NCBI GenBank assembly: GCA_002030045.1
Contig: LQBI01000032.1
Location: 124,001-188,000, forward strand
Direction of reading: 5' to 3'
Length of the DNA stretch: 64,000 nucleotides
DNA from: Candidatus Aegiribacteria sp. MLS_C
GTDB taxonomy: Bacteria > Fermentibacterota > Fermentibacteria > Fermentibacterales > JCC-6
Position 1 is the first letter of the stretch; each line of letters starts with the position of its first letter. The notes below the pieces were generated by a model, which saw only the letters and a program-made list of their open reading frames with translations, was not told where the DNA came from and did no database searches. This document shows, piece by piece, positions 17,179 to 25,670 of this stretch. The position numbers and the translations under genes were made by a program.

Positions 17179-17390
17179 GATACCGGTCAGCCGTGTTCTA
17201 CACTTCCAACGCTCAGAGGGAGACGGCGGAGGAGCTGATCGGGCTGCTGAGGGACAGGGGCTACGACGTGGTGACCCTTGTGGAGCCCCTGGATGAGTTC
17301 TGGCCCGCGGAGGATTACCACCAGGACTACTACCTCAAGAACGGGGCCGTCGCTTCCTGCCATTTCAGGGCCGACCGCTTCTGCGACTGA
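17179..17390 (+). pseudogene. Duplicate of the msrA 3' end
   Basis: About 197 bases ending in the stop codon match the end of msrBA (8058-8254); I count eight differences. The fragment encodes QRETAEELIGLLRDRGYDVV ... FRADRFCD, only the C-terminal 60 or so residues of MsrA, without its catalytic Cys. It is in the same orientation as the parent, and the two copies flank the insertion-rich region. Confidence 0.75.
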
Positions 17391-17552
17391 GAGGTTCCGC
17401 GGCACTCGACCTGCAGCACTGAGACAAAATTCCAGCGGTGTTGCACAGTAGTCATTCCCGTATTAGTGTCCCTGTCTGGATTCCGGGAGGGACGGTGCAC
17501 CCGTATGAAGAACTCACATCATGACTGTTCGGGACTGAGGTCCTAGGCGATC

Positions 17553-19058
17553 ATGTCCGCAGCGGAAGACCTGCCCGGAGGTCCGGCCACTCCCACCGGC
17601 ACAGAGGGGCTGGCGGGGCTGGAGAGATCTTCCAGGGCCGCCAACAGCGGTTTCATGCTTGCGGGGCAGCTCCTCGGCCGAGGGTCCCTGTTCCTTTCCA
17701 TAATGCTCCTTTCCAGGTATCTTCGAGGTCCCGATTTCGGCGCCCTCCTCTTCGCAGTGGTATTGGGCCAGATCTATCTGATCTTCTCGGACATGGGGCT
17801 TTCCCTGGTCATCAACATGCGGACGAGCGTAAGGCCTTCCGACGGCCAGGATCTGATCTCGGTCTCCATGACGCTCAAGACCGTCCTTGCCCTGGCAGGG
17901 CTGCCGCTCCTGCTTCTGTCCGGTGCTCTCATGGGAATGACCGGACAGAGGCTCCTGCTGCTGTCCCTGATCGGAGTTTCTGTCCTCTTCGAGTCCTACG
18001 CGGAGATGTTCTACTCGGTCTTCAGGGCCAGGGAGAAGATGGCGTACGAGTCGGCATCCCGTGTTATCATGGGGATCACCGGCCTTGCTGCGGTTATCCT
18101 CATGATGAGGTTCGGGGCCGGTCTGCTGGCCATCGCCTGCGCTTATATGTTCAGGACCCTGGCTGCCCTTGCGGTATCATCGTTCTTCGTCCGACGGATG
18201 GACTATCGTATAAGGTTCACCGCCGACACCGCAAGGGTGAGGGAGCTTCTGTCGGCAGCCCTTCCTCTTGGCATCATGGGCCTCGTGATAGTGGTCCAGC
18301 AGCGCGCGGACAACGTGGTCCTCAGGCAGATGATGGGTGAGAACGCCGTCGCAGCCTGGCAGGAATGCCTCAGGATCGTTGAGATACTGGTGCTGCTGGT
18401 GATCCCCACCCTCCTTCCGGGGGCGCTGTTCCCATCGCTCTGCAGAGCCTTCGCGAACGGCAGCTACGGCAAGAGGGTCGGCGACATGTCCAGGGTCTTC
18501 ACAGCCCTTGCAGTCATGTCCTCTTTCGTGGTCCTCTCCGCGGGTGACGGGCTGATGCGCCTCGTATGGGGCAGCGATTACCTGAGGGGGATCGACGCGG
18601 GGACCCTGCAGCTCTGCCTCTATCTCAGCCTCCTGGGCATGGCCGCCGTTTACCTGATGCACATTATGGTCAATTCACTGTTGGCGGTGAACAGGATCAG
18701 GATAGTGGTCCCGGTCAATCTTGCGGCGCTGGTCATGGTGGTGGGCGGGAACCTGCTCCTGATACCCCTGATGGGGCTGGCAGCCGCGGGAGCGCTTTTC
18801 GTCGCAGGCAACCTTTTCGTACTGGTCAGCTACTGGTACTTCCTTAGGACCAGGGGATACCGTCTGCCCGTCTGGAAGGAGGCCTCGATCACCCTGGGTG
18901 TTTCCATTCCGTCCTTCACGCTTCTCATGGTCCTGAGGGGGTCTGGCTTCCTGCCCTCGCTTGTCCCGGCCTCAGCACTGTTCCTTGTACTCTGGTGGGC
19001 GACGGGGGGCGGGAGTGCCTTCAGGAGACTCTTCCCGGGCAGAGTGCAGCACGACTGA
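17553..19058 (+). CDS. Polysaccharide flippase (Wzx/MATE-like, MOP superfamily)
   Basis: This 501-residue protein has about twelve to fourteen hydrophobic helices and no soluble domain. Near the N-terminus SRAANSGFMLAGQLLGRGSL is followed by LLSRYLRGPDFGALLFAVVL, the usual opening of oligosaccharide flippases. Mid-protein, VVQQRADNVVLRQMMGENAV resembles the family's central loop. It would move lipid-linked sugar units across the inner membrane. No glycosyltransferases adjoin it; the nearest is at 41.9 kb. The start has no strong ribosome site, so an internal start is possible. Confidence 0.8.
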   Translation: MSAAEDLPGGPATPTGTEGLAGLERSSRAANSGFMLAGQLLGRGSLFLSIMLLSRYLRGPDFGALLFAVVLGQIYLIFSDMGLSLVINMRTSVRPSDGQDLISVSMTLKTVLALAGLPLLLLSGALMGMTGQRLLLLSLIGVSVLFESYAEMFYSVFRAREKMAYESASRVIMGITGLAAVILMMRFGAGLLAIACAYMFRTLAALAVSSFFVRRMDYRIRFTADTARVRELLSAALPLGIMGLVIVVQQRADNVVLRQMMGENAVAAWQECLRIVEILVLLVIPTLLPGALFPSLCRAFANGSYGKRVGDMSRVFTALAVMSSFVVLSAGDGLMRLVWGSDYLRGIDAGTLQLCLYLSLLGMAAVYLMHIMVNSLLAVNRIRIVVPVNLAALVMVVGGNLLLIPLMGLAAAGALFVAGNLFVLVSYWYFLRTRGYRLPVWKEASITLGVSIPSFTLLMVLRGSGFLPSLVPASALFLVLWWATGGGSAFRRLFPGRVQHD

Positions 19059-19083
19059 GTGGTTATAGCGCCCGCACCCGAAG

Positions 19084-20098
19084 TCAGCGCTTCCCTCTCT
19101 TGTTCGTCCTGAGTTTCAGGTCGGCCTCCCTCAGAAGTCCCTCCAGGCAATCCACGAGGGCGTCACAGTACATCGGACCGGAGGAGACACCGGCGGTGGC
19201 GGAGATGCCGAAGGATTCCGAGAGCATCCCGTTGAGGTCGTCCATCAGCTTCTCGGACACAGTCTCCGCATTGGAGGTCTCAGGAAGGAGTATCACGAAT
19301 TCGTCCCCTCCGTAACGTCCCACCAGGTCCGATTCCCTTAGGAGGTCCCTCACTGTTGCTGCCGTAAGTCGAAGGGCCCTGTCCCCCGCAGCGTGACCCA
19401 GGGTATCGTTCAGTTTCTTGAATCCGTCCAGGTCCAGCATCATCACACCCACGGGAGTACCCTTCCGTCTCATCAGCGTGCATACCTGGACCGCCAGGGT
19501 CATGAAGCCCCGCCTGTTCAGCACGCCGGTGAGACTGTCCTCCAGAGCCAGGGAGGTAAGCCTCCTGTTCTCCCTCCAGAGGCGGTCCAGGGTCTCGGCC
19601 GGCAGTTCGGTCTGATCGGAATCGGAACCGAACCTCCTGAGCCCCTCGACGAACCTCCCTATGTGGGGCTAGTACTCGTACACAGGGTCGAAATCGGGCA
19701 GGACGAACCTCAAAGACTGGAGCATTGTCTGAAAGGCGGCATCAAGCATGCACATATCAAACCCTGTATACCGCCAGCGGTGCGTCCGTCCTCGATATCC
19801 CTACCTCCTTCGAAGAGGCTTCCTACAGCATCGCCTCCGCAAGTCCCTTCGAACGGCGCAGGGTCGCGAGAATGGAATCGCTATCATGCTATGATATGGT
19901 AGTAAGTATCGTTCCGAAGACGGACAGGTTCCGCCAGAACTCCGGATGGGACCTCTCCTCCTCGCTGAACTCACGCCAGAAGTGGCTGAACTCTTCGTCT
20001 TCCCACATTCCGGAGAACTGCCGGTAGAGCTCCATGGCCAGCTGCTCGGTCCCGTAGGCCAGCTGAAGGATGTCCGAGGTCCCGGTATCGCCTTTCAA
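19084..20098 (-). pseudogene. Decayed ferritin-like/GGDEF fusion (diguanylate cyclase)
   Basis: The C-terminal 146 residues are an intact GGDEF domain (LDLDGFKKLNDTLGHAAGD, VGRYGGDEFVILLPE). The track start MLNRRGF falls inside the conserved LTGVLNRRGF motif, so the protein must extend upstream. Reading back gives a coil (ETLDRLWRENRRLTSLALED), then ferritin-like helices (LQLAYGTEQLAMELYRQF, SHFWREFSEEERSHPEFW) starting at 20098. In-frame TAG codons lie at 19669, 19823 and 19889, and the frame shifts near 19775. The simplest reading is one gene, a ferritin-like N-domain fused to GGDEF, inactivated by three nonsense changes and a shift. An independently translated GGDEF remnant is possible but lacks a plausible start. 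Confidence 0.65.
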
Positions 20099-20228
20099 TA
20101 CTCGATCCCCCGGGAAGTTCTTCTTCTTTGCTGTTCACACGGGAAGTATAGAATGAGAAGGAGATTTCGGCACAGCGCGGAGATCAGCGCCCGGATGCAG
20201 GATTCAACCGGCTCGCGATGGGGTGCCG

Positions 20229-20882
20229 TCAGCCCAGGTCAACCACATCACCGGTGCAGAGATAGACCACCCGCTCGCAGATGTTAATGACCCTGTCGCC
20301 AACCCTCTCCAGGTTGTGTGCGGCGAAGGTGAGGAGCATGGCGTCGGCGATCCTCTCCGGCGACTCCATCACCCTGGTGACCAGCTCGCGGTACACCTGT
20401 TCGTACAGCAGGTTAATCTCCACGTCCATGGACGGGATCCTCCTGGCGGATTCCACGTCGCACCTGAGGAACGAGTCTATGGACATCTCCAGCATCTCCC
20501 CGGCCTTCTCCCTCATCCTGGGTATGTCGATGAGGGGCTTGATGTGGTCCCCCGGGATTATCCTGCTGTTGATCACGGCTATGCCCTTGGCGTAGTCTGC
20601 TATCCTCTCCAGCTCCATCGCGATCTGCATGGTCGCGAAGATGAACCTCAGGTCGCCCGCCACGGGCTGCTGCGTGGCGATGATGTTGAGGCACCCCTCC
20701 TCGATGTGGTGGCAGGCCATGTTGACCTGCTCGTCGTCACTGATGAGCCGTTCTCCTTCCTCGAAAAGTCTGTCCCTGAGTACCTCCACAGATCTCTCCA
20801 GGGCCCTGTCGGTCATCCTGGAGAGTCTCAGGAGCTCCTCCTTGAGAGCCATCATCTCCGCTTCGTAGGTCTCCCTGGCCAT
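20229..20882 (-). CDS. phoU: Phosphate transport regulator PhoU
   Basis: This 217-residue protein has the two PhoU three-helix repeats, each with a metal-binding acidic block: MELERIADYAKGIA and LERVGDRVINICERV. PhoU links the Pst transporter to the PhoR kinase and represses the Pho response when phosphate is plentiful. It is the last gene of the pst operon, 11 bases after pstB. Confidence 0.92.
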   Translation of the reverse strand: MARETYEAEMMALKEELLRLSRMTDRALERSVEVLRDRLFEEGERLISDDEQVNMACHHIEEGCLNIIATQQPVAGDLRFIFATMQIAMELERIADYAKGIAVINSRIIPGDHIKPLIDIPRMREKAGEMLEMSIDSFLRCDVESARRIPSMDVEINLLYEQVYRELVTRVMESPERIADAMLLTFAAHNLERVGDRVINICERVVYLCTGDVVDLG

Positions 20883-20893
20883 TGCGCCCTCTC

Positions 20894-21676
20894 CTATCCG
20901 AATCGTCCCGAGATGTAATCCTCGGTGCGCTTGTCCACGGGCTTGGTAAATATCTCGCTGGTCCTTCCGAACTCGATGAGATTGCCGGCCCTGTCGACAT
21001 CGGTCAGCAGGAAGGCAGTGTAGTCGGATACCCTGGCGGCCTGCTGCATGTTGTGTGTCACCACGACAATGGTATACTTCCGCTTGAGCTTCTCCATCAA
21101 CTCCTCGATCTTAAGCGTGGCCACCGGGTCCAGGGCCGAGGCCGGCTCGTCCATCAGGATCACCTCGGGTTCCACAGCGAGGGCCCTGGCTATGCAGAGC
21201 CGCTGCTGCTGGCCCCCCGAGAGGGAAAGGGCCGATTTGTCGAGGTCGTCCTTGACCTCGTCCCACAGGGCCGAGTCCCTCAGGCTCTTCTCAACGATTG
21301 CAGCCAGCTTCGACCTGTCCCTGGTCCCGTGTATCCTGGGACCGTAGGCGACGTTGTCGAATATGGACTTCGGGAAGGGATTGGGTCTCTGGAAGACCAT
21401 TCCCACCTTCTTCCGGAGCTCGACCACGTCCTTGGAGTATATGTCCTCGTCGTCCACCAGTATGGTTCCCTCGACCCTGCTGTCCACTATCAGGTCGTTC
21501 ATGCGGTTGAAGCTCCTTATGAGGGAACTCTTGCCGCAGCCCGACGGTCCGATGATGGCGGTAATGCTGTTCACCGGTATGTCCATGGTTATGTCGTTCA
21601 GGGCCTTGAACCCGCCGTAGAAAAGCGTGTACCCCCTGGTCTTCATCACTACGTCTTCGGTCATCTGGAAAGCCAC
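20894..21676 (-). CDS. pstB: Phosphate ABC transporter ATPase PstB
   Basis: This 260-residue ATPase has Walker [21 protein letters not shown], the PstB-typical [20 protein letters not shown], signature [15 protein letters not shown], Walker [14 protein letters not shown] and the switch His in VVTHNMQQA. It energises high-affinity phosphate import and overlaps pstA by 16 bases, indicating coupled translation. Confidence 0.95.
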   Translation of the reverse strand: MAFQMTEDVVMKTRGYTLFYGGFKALNDITMDIPVNSITAIIGPSGCGKSSLIRSFNRMNDLIVDSRVEGTILVDDEDIYSKDVVELRKKVGMVFQRPNPFPKSIFDNVAYGPRIHGTRDRSKLAAIVEKSLRDSALWDEVKDDLDKSALSLSGGQQQRLCIARALAVEPEVILMDEPASALDPVATLKIEELMEKLKRKYTIVVVTHNMQQAARVSDYTAFLLTDVDRAGNLIEFGRTSEIFTKPVDKRTEDYISGRFG

Positions 21677-22506
21677 CTCGAGACTGTGTTAATGACAAGG
21701 TTCAGCAGTATTATCAGCACGACAAGCACTGCAGCGGTAGCCAGGGCCTTGTCGAAGGCCCTTGTCTCCATGGCCAGGTAGTAGACGTGCAGGGCCATTG
21801 TCCTTCCGCTGGACATGAGTGAAGTGGGAGTCCTGTAGCTGCCTCCCAGGGTCACGTAGAAGATGGCGGTCTCGCTCACTATCCTTCCCGCGCTCAGGAC
21901 GATGCCGGTGGAGATGCCACGAACGGCCGAGGGAAGGACCACCTTCCATACCGTTTCCCACTTCCCGGCACCTATTGCCAGGGAGGCCTCCCTGTAGGAC
22001 ATGGGCACAGCCTTCAACGCCTCCTCGGTGGTCCTTATTATGACCGGTATCACCAGACAGGTCCCGGCCAGTGCCGCCGACAGTATTGAGAATCCGAAAT
22101 GCAGAGCGGTCACGAAGAGCGCATACCCGAACAGACCGAAGATGATCGAGGGCACTCCGGCAAGGGTCTCCACACCGAAACGGGCCGAGGCCACCAGTTT
22201 CTTCACGAACCTGCTGCTTATGCTGTCGGCGTACTCCACCAGGAAGATCCCGGCTCCCACGCCTAGAGGTGTGGCGAACACGAGCGTGGTTATCACCAGG
22301 TAGACCGTCGCTATGATCGTGGAGGCTATCCCGCCCTCTCCCGACAGCCCCCCCCTCGGCGAGGTCAGGAAGAAATCCAGGTTGATCAGAGCGAAACCTT
22401 TGATCATGACATAGCCTATCACCACCAGCAGGATGGCCAGCGTCAGTCCGCATGCAACCCACATGGCCGAGAAGGCCATATGCTGCTTTACCGTCCTGAG
22501 TTTCAT
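21661..22506 (-). CDS. pstA: Phosphate ABC transporter permease PstA
   Basis: This 281-residue inner-membrane protein has six helices. [20 protein letters not shown] and [20 protein letters not shown] are PstA-typical, and the EAA loop reads [20 protein letters not shown]. The ATG at 22506 overlaps the pstC stop as ATGA. The track ORF from 22845 runs antisense-free but into pstC and is the wrong start. Confidence 0.93.
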   Translation of the reverse strand: MKLRTVKQHMAFSAMWVACGLTLAILLVVIGYVMIKGFALINLDFFLTSPRGGLSGEGGIASTIIATVYLVITTLVFATPLGVGAGIFLVEYADSISSRFVKKLVASARFGVETLAGVPSIIFGLFGYALFVTALHFGFSILSAALAGTCLVIPVIIRTTEEALKAVPMSYREASLAIGAGKWETVWKVVLPSAVRGISTGIVLSAGRIVSETAIFYVTLGGSYRTPTSLMSSGRTMALHVYYLAMETRAFDKALATAAVLVVLIILLNLVINTVSRWLSR

Positions 22507-23405
22507 CCGCTCTTCCTCATGCCGCCCCTGGACATCAGGTACCTGGCGGAGCTGTTCACGATCATGATGAGCAGGAATAGTATTACGCCGGTGGCGAAGA
22601 GAGCGCTCTGGTGCAAACCGGTGGCGTAGTTGATCTCCACGGCTATGTTGCCTGTAAGTGTCCTTGCCCTGCTGAGGAAGATGGTCAGGGGGTTCGAGCT
22701 GGCTGCCGCGGGGATGATGACCGAGTTCCCGATCACCATGATCATGGCTATCGTCTCGCCCAGAGCCCTTCCCAGCCCCAGCACCACCGCGGAGATGATC
22801 CCGGACCTGGCTGAGGGTATCACGACCCTGGATACGGTCTCCCATTTCGTCGCCCCCATGGCCAGTGAGCCTTCCCTGTACTCCTTTGGAACGCTCCTGA
22901 TGGCGTGGTCGGAAACACTGGTTATCGTGGGCAGGATCATTATGGCCAGCACGATCGAGGCGGACAGCAGTCCGAAACCTGTGTTTCCGGGAACCTCGAT
23001 CTGCCTTACGATTGGTACTATGACAACCATTCCGAACAGTCCGTAAACCACCGAGGGGATCCCGGCCAGAAGCTCAATGCATGGCTTGACCACGGCCCTT
23101 ACCCGGGGTCTGGCGATCTCGGAGAGGAAGATGGCGCATCCCAGAGCCAGGGGTACGCCCAGGATCACCGAACCCAGGGTTACGAGACCCGACCCCGCTA
23201 TCATTGCGAGTATTCCGTACTGTTCCTGGCCCGGCCGCCAGACGGGCTCCGTGAGGAGCTTCTCCAGGCCGATGTGGCGGAAGGCCGGCAAGGCTTCCCT
23301 GAAAGTGAAGACCCCGATCATCAACACTATCAGCATCGAAGCCAGTGCAGCGAAGAGGAGGGAGTACTTCATGGCAGTGTCGAACTGCCTTTTTCTTCTT
23401 TGCAC
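22503..23405 (-). CDS. pstC: Phosphate ABC transporter permease PstC
   Basis: This 300-residue permease has six helices, the signature IELLAGIPSVVYGLFGMVVI and the EAA loop YREGSLAMGATKWETVSRVV. The start is GTG at 23405; ATG twelve codons later is an alternative. Its ribosome site (ggaagg) is provided by the last unit of the repeat array that separates it from pstS. It forms the membrane channel with PstA. Confidence 0.93.
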   Translation of the reverse strand: MQRRKRQFDTAMKYSLLFAALASMLIVLMIGVFTFREALPAFRHIGLEKLLTEPVWRPGQEQYGILAMIAGSGLVTLGSVILGVPLALGCAIFLSEIARPRVRAVVKPCIELLAGIPSVVYGLFGMVVIVPIVRQIEVPGNTGFGLLSASIVLAIMILPTITSVSDHAIRSVPKEYREGSLAMGATKWETVSRVVIPSARSGIISAVVLGLGRALGETIAMIMVIGNSVIIPAAASSNPLTIFLSRARTLTGNIAVEINYATGLHQSALFATGVILFLLIMIVNSSARYLMSRGGMRKSG

Positions 23406-23410
23406 CCCGG

Positions 23411-23570
23411 CCTTCCTTTCCTAGTTCAATCGCTTTGCCAAGGAAGCCGCGCCTTCCTTTCCTAGTTCAATCGCTTTGCCAAGGAAGCCGCGCCTTTCCT
23501 AGTTCAATCGCTTTGCCAAGGAAGCCGCGCCTTCCTTCTTCAGTTCAGTTCATTTGCAAGGAAGGTGCGG
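23411..23570 (-). repeat. Tandem 41-bp hairpin repeats between pstS and pstC
   Basis: Two perfect 41-base units (23411-23451, 23452-23492), one 37-base unit (23493-23529) and one diverged unit (23530-23570) stand head to tail. Each unit contains cttcctt ... aaggaag and can form a small hairpin. On the transcribed strand the units read cgcggcttccttggcaaagc then gattgaactaggaaaggaag. The array lies inside the operon after the pstS stop and runs to six bases before the pstC start. Likely roles are mRNA stabilisation or partial termination giving more PstS than permease. Confidence 0.8.
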
Positions 23571-23604
23571 CCTTCCCTGGATCCCTGCTTCCTGACATGC
23601 GCCG

Positions 23605-24468
23605 TCAGTCGACGGGGAGGTATCCCTCCGCCGTCACGATCGCCTGGCCGTCCTCGCTCAGGATGAAGTCGAGGAATACTTTCACCTTGCCCTCGGGCTG
23701 TCCGTATGTGATCATGTTGAGGGGTCTTACCACGGTATAGTCGCCCGATGCTGCGTTCTCCTCCGTGGGGAGGGACCCGTCTATGGCCACCGGACCGGTC
23801 TGTTCGTCGAGGTAACCGAAGGAGAGGAAACCGATCGAGCCGGGAGTCACCGAAATGGTAGTCCTTACGGCACCGTTGGATGGCTGCAGGATGGCGCTAT
23901 CCGTTATAAGGGCTTCGCCCATGACCATTTCCTCGAAGGCGGCCCTGGTCCCGGAACCCTCTTCCCTTGCCACAACGGTTATCACCATGTCACCGCCGCC
24001 GAGTTCGCTCCAGTTGGTTATCTCGCCGGCAAAGATCTGCCTGACCTGCTCCAGCGAGAGTCCTTCAACGGTACAGCCCGGTTCGGTGACGACGGCAATG
24101 CCGTCCCTTGCAATAGTGTGTACCACGATCTCGGGGTTCTCCTGTATCTCGGAGACCTTGACCTCCCTGGAGGCCATGCCTATGTCGGCGCTCCTGTCGG
24201 CGGCCGAACGCACTCCCACGCTGCTGCCGCCGCCCTGGACGTAGACGGTCACTTCAGGGTAGAGGGTTTCGAAGGAAGCCGCGAGGACCTCTGCAAGCGG
24301 CTGTACCGTGGTGGAACCCACCAGGTTCAGTTCGCCCTCCAGTATCTCCTCAGGATGCACATCCTCCACGGGGACTGCCGTATCCGTATCCTCACCGCCG
24401 CCGCAGGCCGCCATCAGGAGGGCGAAACCAGCGACCATGACGAGGAGTCTGCCGGCGAATAGTTTCAT
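23605..24468 (-). CDS. pstS: Phosphate-binding lipoprotein PstS
   Basis: This 287-residue protein has a lipoprotein signal ending LMAAC. Phosphate-loop features follow: LNLVGSTTVQPLAEVLAASF, YVQGGGSSVGVRSAADRSAD and VVAREEGSGTRAAFEEMVMG, all typical of PstS. It captures phosphate in the periplasm for PstCAB. It follows the porin gene by 50 bases with no Pho box of its own, so it is probably transcribed from the porin promoter. Confidence 0.93.
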   Translation of the reverse strand: MKLFAGRLLVMVAGFALLMAACGGGEDTDTAVPVEDVHPEEILEGELNLVGSTTVQPLAEVLAASFETLYPEVTVYVQGGGSSVGVRSAADRSADIGMASREVKVSEIQENPEIVVHTIARDGIAVVTEPGCTVEGLSLEQVRQIFAGEITNWSELGGGDMVITVVAREEGSGTRAAFEEMVMGEALITDSAILQPSNGAVRTTISVTPGSIGFLSFGYLDEQTGPVAIDGSLPTEENAASGDYTVVRPLNMITYGQPEGKVKVFLDFILSEDGQAIVTAEGYLPVD

Positions 24469-24518
24469 CGTGTTCCTTTCATCGAGTTAAATGCGGTCCA
24501 GCTGGAAGCCGGATCGCA

Positions 24519-25568
24519 CTAGAACTTCATCCTCCAGGCGACGTACATGTCGGTGTAACCGTCCATGTCGTCACTCTGGAAGCTCATGTTCCTGCCGCCT
24601 ATCTGGAGGGTGTTCCTGCTGCTGTAGAGGTCGAGGTTCACGCAGAAGTCGATGGCGGTCATGTCGTCCTCGGGATCGGTGTCGCCGGCATAGCTGGGGC
24701 TGTAGTTCTCGTAGCGGACTGCTGGCCTCACTGCCTGCAGCACGTTGCCTTCCAGCTGGAACTCGGGGGCAAGGGTGAAGGCGTAGGCGTTGGCATCGGT
24801 CAGGTCCACATTGTCAGCCACCGGTTCGCCCATGATGAGGTACTCGCCGACGAAGTTCAGCGTGGAGGTCTCGCCGAGAGGGTATTCCACAACCGCGTAG
24901 AGGTCCAGACCCGTTGCGGAGTAGGTCTCCGTTGAGTCGTCCTCGGAGTGGCTGCCGAATGCTCCGGCTAGGGTGATGCCCTCTACGGGTTCGATCTCGG
25001 CCCTGGCGGTGAACTGCTTGTTGCTGTCGTCCTCGGGCTCGTTGTCCCCGGCACCGTTGGTGAAGGCCAGGTCGAGGCTCACCATGTCGAAGGCCAGGTT
25101 GAGGTTGGCACCGATATCCCTCTTGCCGAAGTTCTTGAACTCGCCCATGCCCTGGAGGATGGCCCTGTCCAGGAAGTACATGCTGCTTCCGGAACGCGTG
25201 TAGTTGTAGCCGAAGGGTCTCTTGAAGTGACCCATGGAGAAGGTTACCGCGTCGTTGAAGTGCATGTTGAGAACGATGTCCTCGGTGGTGAGGCTCAGGT
25301 CCTCGTACTCACCCTCGAACTCCGTGGGCTTGGCCTTGAAGGCTATCTTTGCGTCAAGCCACTCGTTGAGTGTGGGAACCCATTCGATGGCGGCGATGAC
25401 GTCGAATCCCATGTCCGGGTCCGCGTCTTCCTCTCCGTAAACGTACAGGTCGGATATCAGGTACCCCTTGAACTTGAGGAGCTCGGCTCCGCCGGTTGCG
25501 AACTCGCCGCCTGCGAGAGCGGTCCCCGCGATGATGGAAACCGTGAGAACAAGTCTCAGTGCGTTCAT
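24519..25568 (-). CDS. Outer-membrane porin, phosphate-selective (OprP/OprO-like)
   Basis: This 349-residue protein has a signal peptide (LRLVLTVSIIAGTALAGG), alternating amphipathic beta-strands throughout and a terminal aromatic (AWRMKF), as expected for an outer-membrane barrel. Segments such as HFKRPFGYNYTRSGSSMYFL and FKNFGKRDIGANLNLAFDMV match phosphate-selective porin O/P and related families. The Pho box upstream and the pst genes downstream strongly support a phosphate role. Confidence 0.8.
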   Translation of the reverse strand: MNALRLVLTVSIIAGTALAGGEFATGGAELLKFKGYLISDLYVYGEEDADPDMGFDVIAAIEWVPTLNEWLDAKIAFKAKPTEFEGEYEDLSLTTEDIVLNMHFNDAVTFSMGHFKRPFGYNYTRSGSSMYFLDRAILQGMGEFKNFGKRDIGANLNLAFDMVSLDLAFTNGAGDNEPEDDSNKQFTARAEIEPVEGITLAGAFGSHSEDDSTETYSATGLDLYAVVEYPLGETSTLNFVGEYLIMGEPVADNVDLTDANAYAFTLAPEFQLEGNVLQAVRPAVRYENYSPSYAGDTDPEDDMTAIDFCVNLDLYSSRNTLQIGGRNMSFQSDDMDGYTDMYVAWRMKF

Positions 25569-25631
25569 TCCATACTCCCTTCCTGAATAAGGTTACAGTG
25601 CCCGGTTCAGGGCTGTAAAATCTCCGGTTAC

Positions 25632-25670
25632 TGTTAAGGGAGTCTGTGAATAGTGTTAATCCTGCGTTAA
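25632..25670 (-). promoter_or_regulatory. Pho box (PhoB/PhoP binding site) for the porin-pst operon
   Basis: On the minus strand TTAACG-N5-TTAACA-N5-CACAGA-N5-TTAACA gives four hexamers with an exact 11-base period, the layout of a Pho box. It begins 64 bases upstream of the porin start and overlaps the last codons of phoR. A weak -10 candidate (tttaca) follows the last hexamer by about one helical turn. Confidence 0.75.

Noticed and set aside
19669-19891. TAG recoded as an amino acid (for example pyrrolysine)
   Set aside because: Several intact genes in the window (selD, acyP, the HAD fusion, glycosyltransferase) end in TAG, and the decayed gene also has a frameshift, so nonsense mutation is simpler.
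20223-21781. Plus-strand ORFs of 231 and 299 residues
   Set aside because: They are antisense shadows of phoU and pstB, which have complete family signatures.
23411-23570. CRISPR array
   Set aside because: The units are contiguous without spacers, so this is a tandem repeat.
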